Shown: positions 22,023-33,988, counted from the first letter of the stretch. The stretch is 64,000 bases of DNA from Triangularia verruculosa (GCA_033296885.1 MU863957.1:106001-170000), one strand, 5' to 3'. Numbers and translations: made by a program. The notes: generated by a model not told the origin, from the sequence alone.

Positions 22023-22855
22023 GTTGTTCTGAATAGGTAGTGTTGATATAATGGCTTCGAATATTAAGTTCCTGAGCACCTACAACTAAACTAAGTCTCA
22101 AGCTATCCCCGGTGAAATAGGTATGATGAGGGGTAACAGACAGACTAAACTGCCTTACATATCTATCTATTCATACCTTACATATAGTTTCCGTTCCGAT
22201 TTCGGGACTAATAATGACCTTGGCCTGTCCCCCATTCTGTCATTCAGAGGGCGAAAGGAATATAGTGCGAGCATATTTACAGTTTCGGACTTAACCCGGA
22301 TGAATCACGCCTTTAGGGTGACCACCTTCTCTACTCGGGTATCATGTCATCATAACAGGCACCTCCTCTCCAACGTTCTCCGCTCTGGCACATGGTAGAC
22401 AAAAAGTATTCAAGCATCTTCTCATGTTGAAAGAGCCCTGATATCTAGCGTAAAACTGACTAAGACTACTTGATGGCCTTTGTTTCAAGCCATCCCAAGA
22501 CGATTTCCTCCTTTTAATATCCCATGTGTCCATGCTCGCAATCTTGATGATGCCGCTCGCTTGTTTGCTTGCTTCTTTGCATAAAAAACAACGAATAGAG
22601 CAATACTAAAAACCAAAGAGGGGGCCAAAGTCCATTAAACAGACAAAACCAACTATGGCAAAATACAAAAACCGAGAGAGAGTAGAGTCGTCACCAGGTA
22701 TCTTCCTGGCTGTTCCGTTCTCCATTCCTCCTCGCTCCAATCCCAAGTCGCTAAATACCCTGTTTCATTACATCATAACAAACAACAAATAGTGCGGGAG
22801 ATGTATATCCCAACCATCTCCAATTTTATATCCGATTACACGCCTTCCATCTCAT
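22023..22855. other. intergenic, GNAT promoter and C2H2 gene 3' UTR
   Basis: This 0.8-kb AT-rich stretch has no supported gene. The right half should be the 3' UTR of the minus-strand C2H2 gene ending at 22856. Confidence 0.6.
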
Positions 22856-25204
22856 TTACTGAGGGAGGTAGGCACTCAAGTCATGTGCTGACCAATCGAC
22901 ATGAAAAGCGTTGATCAGCTCCTGGGTAGAAGGCTGGTTGTAGCCCATGCCCATGCCCGGAAGTTCAGTATTGGCAAACAAGGACTCGTTGTACATGGGT
23001 TTGGAGACTCCAACCTGATGAGGAAACAGAATGAAGTCACCACCGTTGGCCATGTTAGCCATGGCGGCGAACTCGTGTTGGTCGTCAAAGCCTTCGTCGC
23101 CCTCGGCCATCGAGGTGGGGGTGAAGAGCATGGCATTGGCTTGACCAGCTGGGGAGAGCTGCGCGGGTTGCGGAGGGCAGAGCTCAGCCGCAGTGAAGGG
23201 AGTAAATTGTGGCGCCATGGTCTTGTCATAGATATTGGCGTGGATGGGTGTTGGCAGCTGGACATTGGCACCGTAGATATCCTCATAGAGTGTGAAATCC
23301 GTGGAGATATCCTGGTACGCAGAGTTGTGGTCCATGCCAGAGTCAGTGGAAGGGGTAGGGTTGTCAATCGGAGAGTACTCAAGGTGGAGTTCTTGAGGAA
23401 TCATGTTGTAATCAGCCTCAGGAAGATAGGTGGGGAAATCAAGGCCGCTGGAATAGATGTGGCTCCAGTCATCGGGGGGAGTGGCAACTCCGGCGCTCAT
23501 ATCGCTCGAAGGAGTAGAAATGTGACCGAGTTGAGGAGTTGGGTGGGTTGAACCTCCAGCGACGCTGGAACCGGGCTTCTTCCCGTTGGTCTTGGTGCGT
23601 ACGTAAGTCCAGCCATGTGCCTTTTCCATGTGCTGCTTGCAGTTCGACTCACGCTTAGACTTGTACGGGCAGGGCTTGTAGTAGCACTCGAACATGGGGG
23701 GCGCTGCAGAGTGCTTATCGTTATGGTGTCGGTCCATCTCCTTTTCTGTTGGCCAACCATACTCGTGGTACTTGCAGGTGGTGACTGGGCACTTCCAGGG
23801 TCGCGAGTGCGTCTTCTCGTGCTTTGTCAAGTCGCAAGGTCGCTTGAACTCCTTGTTGCAGCCATGCTCGCGGCACTTCTTGGGAGCGAGCTCCTCGGGA
23901 GTAGCGTTCTTCTTGCGTCTGGCCATGGATCGCATGATCTCTTCCTCGTCCTCAAGCTCCTCGCTAGCCGAGCGCTTGATCCTGACGGAGCCACTGCTTT
24001 CCTCCTCAATCGACTCGATGAGCTCACCGGTGGCCATAGAAATCATCTTGCCGTTCTTCTTGATGCGAACGAGCTCAGCAGGGCGACCGTTGATGTGAAT
24101 TCCTCCGTGAAGTTTGATCTCATCAGTGCTATAAGAAAAGTTAGCAAACGGCACAATTTGTTTGCGTTGAGAAGGGCAGCCATACGGATCAACATCCATC
24201 GCGTCGTTATCTCCCTTCTCTTTGGCCTCGGAGAGTTGCTGAGCGTAGTGGCGAATTTGATCGACAAGGTCGAGGAAATAGCCGTTGCTATATGGGACGT
24301 CCCGTGGACGAGTCTGCTCACGGTCGTTGAGGTACTCGACAGTGGCCTGGATGCACCTAATGGTGGTCAGGCAGAAATCGAGGTAAAGACCGGCAGACTT
24401 GGTCCTTTCCTGTTCAATCACAACGCGGTAAGTATCACCCTTGGTGGTGGTGTCGTTTTCGAGTTCACTCACTGGTGCAACAAGAAGAAGTGTCTTCTCA
24501 AGGTCTCTGAGGCAGACAATTTCCTTGTCTTGGATCTTCTTGGGGCACTCCAGCAAAAGTGGGTGGAAATCCTTGAATTCTGGTTTGCCGAGAAGTGGCT
24601 TGAGCGTGTGTTCGCAGATGCGGTTGTTGGCGCGCTGGCCAAGCTCTTGAATGGTGGGTGTGGTGGTTGTGCGAGTGGCGGCGGCAGATCTGGTGACCGC
24701 AGTGGTCTTTACGGCTGTCTTCTCCTTCTCCGCGATCTTTTCGTTAGTCGATGCAATAGAGGTGCCGAGACCGCTGTCAGATTCGTGGTGCCGAGAGGTC
24801 CGGCGAGTGCGAGGACGTAATACTTTGCGTTCGGCCGCCTTCTCCTCGGGCTTCATCACTGAATCCAAGGTGTGGTGAAGGATTCCGCGGGGAAGTGGTG
24901 GGCTATCTTCGCGAAGGATCTTGCGGGCAGCCACTGAGGAATCGGATTTGTCAAGGGTAAGGCCGGCGATTTCTCTCGTGAATTGGTCCAAGGTCATGGC
25001 GGCGCGGCGGCGGTGAGAGTCAATGACATCGTCCAGGTTTGACTGGGAACGGCGAGGGAGAGACGGTGGTCTGAAGGCCTTCTCCACGGTCGAGGTGGGA
25101 GTTGTGGGAGAGTGAAAGGTCGCTCCCTTCTGGAGACTGTTGGTCTTAAGTGAAAGACCTCTCGAGTCTGGCCGAGTCATCGGCGTCCTACGGGGATTGG
25201 ACAT
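22856..25204 (-). CDS. C2H2 zinc-finger transcription factor
   Basis: ATG 25204 (AGCCATGTCC) opens a frame of 782 codons to 22856. Three C2H2 fingers start at Cys444: CREHGC with HEKTH, CPVTTC with HHNDKH, and CYYKPC with HMEKAH. Before them lies a conserved-looking helical region (about 190-340, with EHTLKPLLGKPEF and Cys/Trp-poor helices) and an acidic/basic linker. After them is a Pro/Thr/Ser/Gln-rich, acidic tail of about 250 residues that resembles an activation domain. A probable in-frame intron, 24185..24129 (57 nt; donor GTATGG, branch GCTAAC, acceptor TATAG), contains no stop; splicing it gives 763 residues and joins MDVDP to TDEIKL. It is presumably a nuclear regulator. I do not recognise its orthologue. 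The 4.6 kb upstream without genes fits a heavily regulated promoter. Confidence 0.88.
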   Translation of the reverse strand: MSNPRRTPMTRPDSRGLSLKTNSLQKGATFHSPTTPTSTVEKAFRPPSLPRRSQSNLDDVIDSHRRRAAMTLDQFTREIAGLTLDKSDSSVAARKILREDSPPLPRGILHHTLDSVMKPEEKAAERKVLRPRTRRTSRHHESDSGLGTSIASTNEKIAEKEKTAVKTTAVTRSAAATRTTTTPTIQELGQRANNRICEHTLKPLLGKPEFKDFHPLLLECPKKIQDKEIVCLRDLEKTLLLVAPVSELENDTTTKGDTYRVVIEQERTKSAGLYLDFCLTTIRCIQATVEYLNDREQTRPRDVPYSNGYFLDLVDQIRHYAQQLSEAKEKGDNDAMDVDPYGCPSQRKQIVPFANFSYSTDEIKLHGGIHINGRPAELVRIKKNGKMISMATGELIESIEEESSGSVRIKRSASEELEDEEEIMRSMARRKKNATPEELAPKKCREHGCNKEFKRPCDLTKHEKTHSRPWKCPVTTCKYHEYGWPTEKEMDRHHNDKHSAAPPMFECYYKPCPYKSKRESNCKQHMEKAHGWTYVRTKTNGKKPGSSVAGGSTHPTPQLGHISTPSSDMSAGVATPPDDWSHIYSSGLDFPTYLPEADYNMIPQELHLEYSPIDNPTPSTDSGMDHNSAYQDISTDFTLYEDIYGANVQLPTPIHANIYDKTMAPQFTPFTAAELCPPQPAQLSPAGQANAMLFTPTSMAEGDEGFDDQHEFAAMANMANGGDFILFPHQVGVSKPMYNESLFANTELPGMGMGYNQPSTQELINAFHVDWSAHDLSAYLPQ

Positions 25205-28200
25205 GGCTGCGGTAGATGCGGGGTGAAACCCAAGTCACTTGGACGAGAGTGGGATAGAGCTCTGTGTCTAGTCCTCCTGTCAGTTATCAATGCAATGTAT
25301 CCATTGTAAGGCTGAACAACGAGAGGATGTGAGTCACAAAAGCATGCGATTCCGAATGCAGCGATCAACCGCGCGCACTTTCTTGCAGATAGGACTTGTG
25401 TTCGAGAGTGGGATTGGCCAGTGACCAGACAAGTTGCAGCCAGATGTCACGACCGACGCCCAGACCGGCGACGGCAGGAGCTAGAGGGGGAAAGGATGAG
25501 AAGGAGGGGGGGGGGAGGGATTCTTGCTCTTACCGACGTGGATGGTAGATGTCGCTGGATGAGAACGGAAGCGCCAGGGACCCCAAGCTCGCAATGGAAT
25601 CCAGGACCTGGCGTCACAACGACGGATGAGTCGGTGGAAGATGCTCGAACGAAGGGACACCGGGGGAGGACAGGGCGTTATGTCAGGAAGACGGTGGCCG
25701 AAGGGGAGGGAAGTCCTATAACAAAGGGGCGGATGGATGAGCGGAGAGACGCGGTGGTAAATGCGCGGCCGCTTGGTCTGAGCTCAGCAACGCCTCACAC
25801 AGGGTAGCCAAGGAAAGCGACCCGTTGACTGGAGATGGTGGCCTGAGGACGTCGGGGGCAGAATTTTCAGAAACCTGAAAAATTGGGTGGGCAGAGGGAG
25901 GGACAGCAGAGCAGGTGATGGGATGAGATGAAAAAGAAGGAGGAAAGAGAGGTTCGTCGTGAGAAGGGGCGTGGGCGCTGAGGACGTTCGTTCAGACGTT
26001 GGGAATTGGGGACCGAAGGGATGATGAGAAATACTGTGGAGCCGTTGGACGCTGCTGCCTGCTCTGGCGACCGGGACACCCTGGCACAGGGTGGGTCCAG
26101 GCAGGCGCAGCAGTTGTTTCTAATTGGCCGAAAATGCATCCAATGCCACCACCTGTTCCCAAAAGCTCCCAAAAGCCCCCAATGGCACCCTATCTTTGGG
26201 ACTTGATAGTTGCTGCACGGGTCGAATTGGCATCAATTGGTGCGGTGCTGTTAATGCGGAACCTCGATGTTGCTGACACACCGCTCCCCTCTCAGTGCCC
26301 TTTTATGATCGATATGGCTTGACAGTTGACACTTGGCCGGGTCCAGCGCTAACAGAGCTCTCCAGCAGGAGGCAGACGTTTTTTCCCCTCGATGTCGGTT
26401 CCTGCCGCGCAGCTCATGACGGAATCGCTATCAATCGAACTCAATCGACACGTAAACCGTTCGTCGTCTCGTCCTTTTGACAGAATCACCGGAGTAGCTA
26501 CGAATGTCAATCAAAGGGGTATGGCCAACGGGAGAGACCCATCCCAGCGTTCGGGACGGCAATGCGCAGGAACTTCAGGGGCCACAAGGGACGCCCTTTG
26601 ATGTCTCTCTGCGGTGGCTTGTCCCCTCTCACAGTGTCGCAGAGTTGCAGAGTCGCAGATGAGCTGCTGCTGTGCCGCACCGAGCTCTTCCCTCTCGCCT
26701 GCCCGGCGTCATCGGCGACCACTTCAGTTCATCTAAATGTCTGCCTCGCTCACCCTCTGTCGTCTCTCAAACTGCACTCTGCAATCTCGTCTACTCATCA
26801 GGCTCAATGTCAATGTCATCATCATCATCACCGTGGAGACTTTCTCGAGAAATAAGCGGTGGTCCGTTCCCCGTTCCCAGAGCTGTTGAACCCCACAGCT
26901 CCGCCACTGGTCTCCTGCAACATCTCGCAATCTGAATCCCCACGACAAAGATGCAGCTTCCCTGCTAGCCAATGACGGCAAGCAGCATGGCGAGAAAGCA
27001 AGAGACCTGAAGCAGATTCAGAATGCGGCGCTGCGGCTCAACACGGATGCCATCGCCCACTCAGATGCGACGATGCAGCCCCCAACCTCTCCTTAACAGT
27101 TCAAGACTCACTCAGATGACCGGATGACTGGCAAACATTCCAGCCCTCTTGGTCTAATTACACGAAGATCTCCGTCGTACCAGGGAAAAAGCAGAAGTGG
27201 TCGACAGATGCAGATGCTCTCGTGCTGTGTCGCAGCAGCTTCCACGGCTCCATGCCACCTTCTCCGCTCGGGTTCCTGTAGGGCTGACCGAAAGTCTTGG
27301 CTCGCCTTGGGCATGGACACAGGCCACGGAGCGGTCTCAGTGGCGGTCTGGAGATGGACAGCACGAGCCAATGCCAACATCGCCAGTGGGCCTCCATCAT
27401 CCCCTCTTTCTTCCGTCTCCCAAGCTTTCCCGTCCTATCCAAGCGAGGCGATTGGGGAACCTCCACGTCGCACGGCACAGACACCATTTCATGTTCCAAA
27501 CCGACAAACACTCTCGTACGTCCTCATTACTCGACTTATCACAGATCTGCCAATGGGATGCCAGAGAAACGGGAGCCTCAACCTCGAATGTGACTTCCCC
27601 CGCAGTAAACAGCTCCCACTTAGGCTCCTGTATTCTTTCCCGTTGTGCTTCGCATAGCTGCCGCGTCTCTCAACGACTGGACAGTTTCCAGCCAGCTTCC
27701 TTCTGCAAAGACCTTGTGCGAAACGACGCAAATATTCTCTCCCTTCCCCCGCTTGCCAACTTATCTCAGTCGTGGTGACGAGCCATTTATACAGCACGGT
27801 AAGAGCCTCCTCAAGCGGGGTATTTATTTTGCTCGGTGTGGCGATAACATTATGGAACTCTTCGCAAGTGAAGGTAGTCTTCCCTTTGCAATGTCTATTC
27901 TCGGGCAAGCAAACATCAAGACCGTGAGGGTTCAGGCAACAAACAGAGGAAACAGGGGCATGGAGACGATGGCCTTAACGTTCATGGCCCACCCCAAAAG
28001 GATGACACCTAGGATTATCGTTTCACAGTCTACTTTGCTGGGTCAAAATATGTCTTCATTGGGAAGCCCATTCACAGTTACCATCTCTATTCAGTAAGCA
28101 GATATCGAAGTTGCCTGCTGTATCAACACCGACAAGGTTGTGGCTCAAGTGCCGAAGGAGTGTCCCACTCCATACACAAAGCCCTTGACGCCCGTGACAG

Positions 28201-29814
28201 CCCCCAGGTTCCTCCTCAGCCATCCTTCCCGTGCGGCTCAAGTGGAATGCTCTGCCAACCGGAGTCCCGGTTGCCAATACTGTTGTTTGACGATGAAAAA
28301 ACAACGCTAAGAAGATGTAAATATGCCCAACCCAGCACTACCACCCTACCCAATCTGACCATACACCGGAGATTGAAGCCGGATACAACTCCAGATCTGA
28401 CAATCTTCGCGGCCGACGCCAAGTGGCTTTTGCTACAGCCTAGATTGTGATTCGCTAGCCATGCTGAAGAGTGAAAGAAACGGCGGTGCCTAAGGCGTTA
28501 GTAAGGATAGGAGTAAGATCCAGGCCCTTGAAGGGGCTGTTGTTTCCCGTCGCTGCTGTTAGTGTAGACCCTGCGACTCGGGCGCAGCTGCGTAGCTCGT
28601 CGTGGAGGCCGCATCCTGATGGTTGTTGTTGATATTGACTGAGCAGATTCTGTTGTTGCTGCTGCTGACCCACCGAGTCTGGAGTTTCTCAACGATGATA
28701 ATGTACCGTGTCAGGGGACCGGCCGAAGTTAACGGGATGCGAGAGGTATCCAGGCCGCTCCCAAGTGGGTCTGCGGCTGTTCTGGATAAGCATGAACGCC
28801 TAGGGCTTGGCTCGGGAATCTGCCATTGTGGTCCATCTGGTGCGTCCGTCGCCGATGCGGAGGTGTTGAATTTGTATTCCCAGCCATGTTCCTTCTGAGG
28901 AGACCGTGGTGCGTTGCCGGTGGCCCCCAAGGGTTCTTTCTGTGTTGCTGGTCTTGGATTCGTCTCCATAAAGTACAGCACTTTGTGTGCTCGCTGTTGT
29001 TGCCATTGGCCATCTTGGTGATTTACTACTGAATTACAGTTGGCATATTGAGAATAAAGGAGAAGCTTCGGAGTGCTCGGTAACAGCTCCAACAATGGCA
29101 TTGTTAAAGCAGAAGACTACAGGGTAGCTATTTCTGGATTCCCAACTGTTGCCGAAGCAGTTGACTCCCTCAGCAGCATACGAGTAATTGAAATGGCATT
29201 AGTCTTAGAAAGTCTATATGTAATTGCTAGGTTGATGCGACAGTTGCTGCCTACCTTGAAGCAGGCTCTCCCTCCGCCCATGTTAGAAGAAAAGGTTGGG
29301 ACGAGGATTTATGGTGTATCGAAAAATGAATGACTTCTTGTGATACGGAATATGATACCGGAAGGTTGGCTGGGCCGAGAATAACAATGAATCTTTTTGA
29401 CGTCGTCTTTGTCCATTGTCTTGCCAACTTACACAAAGCGGAACATAGACTCTACAAACAAGCGATTGTTCAGATAACCAGCCACTCAAAGGCTTCCAAA
29501 ACATATTAAAGAAGTCTGAACCCTCAGATCAGAAGCCAAACCTGGGAACAGCAAATTGACAACCGCCAGACAACAACTGCCAGAGAGAGACGATAAATAC
29601 GGATGGTAAGTCCGGCTGTTCCTGTCCTACTCCCCATTTCCACCACGAAACAGTTTCATACCTCGACGGTAACACTAACGTTCTGAAGAAATTGGAGCAA
29701 GCGAGAACGGACGCTTTGAAGTAGGCGAGAAAGTCGACAACACCACTTGTCAAGACACGGACGGATACACCCACAATTCAGATGCAACCTGGCAGTAAGT
29801 GTCTCACCCGCACC
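25205..29814. other. long intergenic region upstream of the C2H2 gene
   Basis: No gene is convincingly supported in 4.6 kb. Several open frames of 100-190 codons exist (for example 27197-27778 plus, 28559-29101 minus), but they overlap one another on both strands, lack motifs and show no consistent intron ends. A short CAT/ATC repeat lies at about 26815-26830 and a G-run at 25508-25516. The region probably holds a long promoter and 5' UTR of the C2H2 gene and the upstream region of the plus-strand frame at 29815. Confidence 0.5.
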
Positions 29815-30513
29815 ATGTCCCGTATCAAAGACAAGCTTCAACCAAGCCCCAACCACCACGGCGAGATCCCCATCCCCTCGGCAATCAACACCCCAATCTA
29901 CCACAGCATCCATCAACAGCCCACCACCACGGCTACAACAGCAATCCGCTCAATCCCCAAATTAGTCTGCCACCACCCTAGACGCCTCCAACCCTCAACC
30001 CCCACAATCCCCCACCCCCGCTTGCCCACCACCATCCACCACTCCATCCCCCTATCCCTCACCCTCCTCACCCAACTCAAATCATTCCTCCTCCTCCCCC
30101 CCACAACACCAACCCCGACCGTCCTCCTAAACCTCCTAACAAAACACCACAAAATCCGCCTCGACCTCCCCAAAAAAGACTCCTCCCTCGCAAGCCGCAT
30201 CAACATAATAAACTGGCGCGGCATCCACAAGCACCGCTCCCTCTCCAAAAGCGAGAGATGGGTCCTGAAGCACTTCGCAAAGTCACGAAAAGGGTTGTTC
30301 GAGATGGACGTCGAGCCGTATGATCTCCCCGCCATTGCCTCACGACTAGACGAAACCAAAAAAAAGTCGGGGCGTGGTAAACGGTTGGGAGTTGTTCAGG
30401 AGGAACAGGAGGGGGAGATGACCATCGGGATGGAGGTGAGGTTGGTGGCGGCGAGGTATAGGCCTTGCACGGAGAGATATTTCCCGGTGGTGAGGAGGGA
30501 GGTTCGGGTTTGA
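29815..30513 (+). CDS. hypothetical basic protein, weak support
   Basis: A single frame of 232 codons starts at ATG 29815 (GCACCATG); an in-frame ATG at 29782 would add 11 residues. The first half is Pro/Thr/His/Leu-rich, of low complexity, encoded by very C-rich DNA. The second half (about residues 135-232) looks more protein-like, with mixed charged residues, NWRGIHKHRSLSKSERW and a basic KKKSGRGKR patch. I recognise no domain. The opposite strand is also open for about 150 codons over the C-rich part, which weakens the case. It runs tail-to-tail with MPH1, 232 bp apart. Confidence 0.45.
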   Translation: MSRIKDKLQPSPNHHGEIPIPSAINTPIYHSIHQQPTTTATTAIRSIPKLVCHHPRRLQPSTPTIPHPRLPTTIHHSIPLSLTLLTQLKSFLLLPPTTPTPTVLLNLLTKHHKIRLDLPKKDSSLASRINIINWRGIHKHRSLSKSERWVLKHFAKSRKGLFEMDVEPYDLPAIASRLDETKKKSGRGKRLGVVQEEQEGEMTIGMEVRLVAARYRPCTERYFPVVRREVRV

Positions 30514-30745
30514 GAGGGTTTGATTGACGGGAATCTGTTGCTGTGCAATGGATGGGAAGCCGGGGTTAGTAGATATCTGTAGTATATGCACTTGGGTCAC
30601 TTCAATAATAATACACAATTTCAAAACTCTTCGGATAGGTAGTTGCAAAATTATTATTCTTGTTTGTTCTGTGCAGTGTTTCCTGCAAGCCTGATTTACT
30701 TACTTGTACAAAAGTCCCACCCATAATCCAGTCCTCCATCGAAGC

Positions 30746-33700
30746 TCACTCGTCATCTTCATCATCACTATCCGCAACAAAGTGCCTCCTCTTCTTCTTC
30801 CTCGGCGTCGGCTCCGGCGACAGATCCTCCTTACTCTCTGCCCCAAAAGCTGTCACCGGCATGCTATGCTTCGTCTTCTTCACCGACGACGCTCCCAGCT
30901 CCGAGATATCGGGCATCTCCTCATCCGTATCCTGCGATGAATCAAACACCATCGGCTCAAAAAACGGCCTTTCCACCGCCGGCAGTGCTTCCTTCCTCTT
31001 ATTCTTTGCCGCCGAGCCGGGCGTTCTTCGGTTTCCACTGGAGCCAATTACATCCTCATCATCGTCCACAACAACAAAATCTTCCAAGTCAGCTCCATCG
31101 TCTAATCCATCCGACATTTCCACGTCACTGGTGCGCGTACAATCGTCGCCGATCTCCTCCAGATTCCGTGCCACCTTGCCCCTCTTCCGCTTGGGAGCCT
31201 TCTTGCCTTGGTTGCGCTTGTTGCGAGCTGGTGGTGAAACGGCCTCCTCTTCTTCCTCCTCTTCGAGACCATCATCGGATATCCTTGTGGCCGCCTTGCG
31301 CTTCTTGTTGTGGCCGCCCGCAGTGGTCCCAGCTGGATGCTCAAAATCCGAACCATCAGTGTCAGGCGCGAAGACAGGGGCCGGTATACCCTGCCAGTTC
31401 GAGGTATCAGTCTCCCCATATGGTTTCGTGTATTTCTCAAAGGGATCCTGCGAATCCCCCATCTTCTTCATCAACTTGACGAACTTCTTCGTCTTCTCTC
31501 CATGCTTCACAAGGGAAGTAGATTGGAGGGTCCTTTGCTGGTGGGCGCCAAAGTCAATAGCCTGTATTTCCGCATCTGCGGCGTTCTGTGGCAGGCTTAG
31601 GAACCGTCTTTCGTGCTCCAAAGCCTGCGCCCCAGTTAAGATAGCTTTTTCCAAGGGAGGCACTTCCGCAATATCGTTAATCTCCTGGTACTCCCCAAAT
31701 TTGATGGGCGCCTTTTTTGTCGACGCTTTCCCAAAGAAGTCCGATGCCTTGACAAACCCAGTCTCCACACCATCAGGCATGTTGAACTTCTTCTTCGAGG
31801 CCTTCTTCCGGGCTCCCCCCTTCTTTGGTTCGGGTAGGGATGGGTCCTGCGTATTCTCAATCGGGATCTCCACCATGCGCTTATCGACTTCTGGCTTGAT
31901 ATCTCTTGGAACAATCCGCGTAGACAAGTCGTGCCGGAAGTTGAAGCTGTCGCCGTCACAAATGAGCTGTTGCATTTTGGCGTAGTTATCCTTCGCCTCC
32001 AGAAACTTGTCGTGCTCCTTTCCCTTCATCAAAAGAAGCACAATTCTGCCCGCCCTCTTTCTCCCCGTACGCCCCATGCGCTGCAGCATGCGAATCGGAG
32101 ACGATGAAGCGTCGTAGCAGACAATCAAATCAACTTGGCCAATGTCGAGACCTTCTTCGCCGATAGACGTAGCGACAAGGACGTTGTACTGTCCGTTCTT
32201 GAACTTTTCGATCGCCTCTATTTGTTCCTTTTGCTTCATGCCTTCGCTTCTCTTGGAGTCTGCCTGACCCACGAAAACCCTGGCGCTGATCAGGGGCTTG
32301 CTGTTCAAGACTCGCACAATCTCTTCGGCACTGTCTCGATACTCGCTGAAGACGATGACCCTTGTGTTGGATGCCTCGCCGGCATCCATGAAGTGGTTGA
32401 CAAGTGTTTCGCAGAGATAGTCGAGCTTGGGGTGTCCGCTGAAACCTTCCAGCTTGATCCATTTTTCGATCATGGTCATCATCTTCTTGAAGTTCTCGTC
32501 GTCGATAACCTGCCGCCTCATATTTGAACCCTTCCCTCCTTTTTCTTCTTCCGATGTCCGAAACTCAAGAAGGTTGTGGTAGAATGGCTTGATCCCGTGA
32601 AAATTCAGCAGTTTGATGGAGTGTGCCAGACTCTGCAGAATGCTAAACACGGCGAACATGGCGAACTTGAGCCCTTGATTTGCGTGCCTGCCGGCGCCTG
32701 CTAACCAATCGTTTCTCGATTTCATCAGGCCATATGTGGTGAGACTCATTGGATCCCTTCCAAAGTATATGTTCTGGGCGCTCAGCTTGTCCACAAGAGG
32801 CTGGATGGCTTTCGTAAAGAGCCCTCTCACTTCCATCATCTCGTCAGACGGTTCGAGTGTGATGATCCTGGTCTCCCTCGAGTGGACGTATTGCCGTATA
32901 TCCAATGACTCTTCTGTTCTAATTTCAACATGAGAGATACCGAGGTTGTCGATGACGTCTTGTACACCTTCCACGGATGACCCGGGGGTTGCGGTGAGAG
33001 CAAGGACCCTGAAACTTTGGGAGAAACGGCGAAGAAATTCTATGACCTTGACATAAGCATAGTCGCCCGTGGCTCTGTGAGCCTCGTCGACAACTAGAAG
33101 TACAACGGATTTCGGATCCGCATAGCCTTTTGACAAGTCGTTCTGGAGTGTCTGCGGGGTCATGAAAAAGAGCCGCTTGGTTTTCCATTCGGCCTCACGT
33201 AATGCAGGAGCCGTCTCCCCTGTCAGGAGGGTTGCCTCGGATCGTGGTATCCCAGCAACGTCGAGACATGCCTTGACCTGCTGCGAGGCCAAGGGTTTGG
33301 TGGGAGCAACAAAGATGATTTTGCCTCTCTTGGTCCAGCGGTAAAAGTTGAGCATGACCGTCGCTGCAATAAACGTTTTGCCCAGACCGGTGGGTAAAGC
33401 CACCAGTGTATTATTGAAGAGAGCACTGTTGACGATGGAGAACTGGTAGTCTCTGATGGGACCCAGGTTCAATGGATACACCCAAGTGGTCAGCTCATCT
33501 TCGTTCAACTGATGGTGGGTGGGCACTTCTGGGGGCAAGTCCGCACGGAATAGGCGACTGTTAGTCGCCTGTGGCCGAACGCTTGCTTGCTGCACAGTGC
33601 TCCCCCAAAGCGTTGTCTGTCGAAAATTCTGGCCCTGGCCCTGTGATCTTGGTGTGGCTCTTGGAGGTGGCACATGGCTAGGACGGCTCTGATTTGTAGG

Positions 33701-33988
33701 CTCTGGGGAACTGTCAAAAGCATCCGATGGCAGGTCGTCGAACTCTGAGGCCGCAGCTGCTGCATTCGCCCGGGATACCGAGGACACGGAAGAAGCGGCT
33801 GGTGCCCTTGGAAAAGACCTCTGAAGCCTCTGGAGTCCATTATTTGCGGTGGCAGGTGTACGTGGCGGTGGCCTTGGTGGTGGTGGCCGTTGTGCCGCTG
33901 CCGCTGCCGCTGCTTCGGCTTCAGCGACCTGCGTGAGTGCGATCAGGTCGTCATCAAAATCAAAGGTTTCGTCGAATTCATCGTCCAT
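30746..33988 (-). CDS. MPH1: ATP-dependent DNA helicase Mph1 (FANCM family)
   Basis: Mph1 is a 3'-5' SF2 helicase that remodels replication forks and dissociates D-loops, favouring error-free repair and limiting crossovers in the nucleus. The intronless frame encodes 1080 residues, the usual size in filamentous fungi. Motif I is GLGKT at 201-205 after RDYQFSIV, motif II DEAH at 301-304, motif III TATPG at 332-336, and motif VI QRMGRTGRKRAG at 636-647. The family-specific helical insert lies between the two helicase lobes (about 350-500). The N-terminus is acidic (DDEFDETFDFDDD) and Ala/Pro-rich. The C-terminal 300 residues are acidic and basic by turns, probably disordered, with KKKR-type nuclear signals and ending in DSDDEDDE. 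It is divergent from MEX67. Confidence 0.96.
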   Translation of the reverse strand: MDDEFDETFDFDDDLIALTQVAEAEAAAAAAAQRPPPPRPPPRTPATANNGLQRLQRSFPRAPAASSVSSVSRANAAAAASEFDDLPSDAFDSSPEPTNQSRPSHVPPPRATPRSQGQGQNFRQTTLWGSTVQQASVRPQATNSRLFRADLPPEVPTHHQLNEDELTTWVYPLNLGPIRDYQFSIVNSALFNNTLVALPTGLGKTFIAATVMLNFYRWTKRGKIIFVAPTKPLASQQVKACLDVAGIPRSEATLLTGETAPALREAEWKTKRLFFMTPQTLQNDLSKGYADPKSVVLLVVDEAHRATGDYAYVKVIEFLRRFSQSFRVLALTATPGSSVEGVQDVIDNLGISHVEIRTEESLDIRQYVHSRETRIITLEPSDEMMEVRGLFTKAIQPLVDKLSAQNIYFGRDPMSLTTYGLMKSRNDWLAGAGRHANQGLKFAMFAVFSILQSLAHSIKLLNFHGIKPFYHNLLEFRTSEEEKGGKGSNMRRQVIDDENFKKMMTMIEKWIKLEGFSGHPKLDYLCETLVNHFMDAGEASNTRVIVFSEYRDSAEEIVRVLNSKPLISARVFVGQADSKRSEGMKQKEQIEAIEKFKNGQYNVLVATSIGEEGLDIGQVDLIVCYDASSSPIRMLQRMGRTGRKRAGRIVLLLMKGKEHDKFLEAKDNYAKMQQLICDGDSFNFRHDLSTRIVPRDIKPEVDKRMVEIPIENTQDPSLPEPKKGGARKKASKKKFNMPDGVETGFVKASDFFGKASTKKAPIKFGEYQEINDIAEVPPLEKAILTGAQALEHERRFLSLPQNAADAEIQAIDFGAHQQRTLQSTSLVKHGEKTKKFVKLMKKMGDSQDPFEKYTKPYGETDTSNWQGIPAPVFAPDTDGSDFEHPAGTTAGGHNKKRKAATRISDDGLEEEEEEEAVSPPARNKRNQGKKAPKRKRGKVARNLEEIGDDCTRTSDVEMSDGLDDGADLEDFVVVDDDEDVIGSSGNRRTPGSAAKNKRKEALPAVERPFFEPMVFDSSQDTDEEMPDISELGASSVKKTKHSMPVTAFGAESKEDLSPEPTPRKKKRRHFVADSDDEDDE

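Noticed and set aside
27108..28100. Overlapping open frames of 120-190 codons upstream of the C2H2 gene
   Set aside because: Three plus frames and the minus strand are open over the same bases, there are no domains and no consistent splice sites.
28559..29101. Minus-strand frame of 180 codons
   Set aside because: Composition is Asn/Ser/Thr-rich low complexity without motifs, and overlapping frames exist on both strands; too weak to call.
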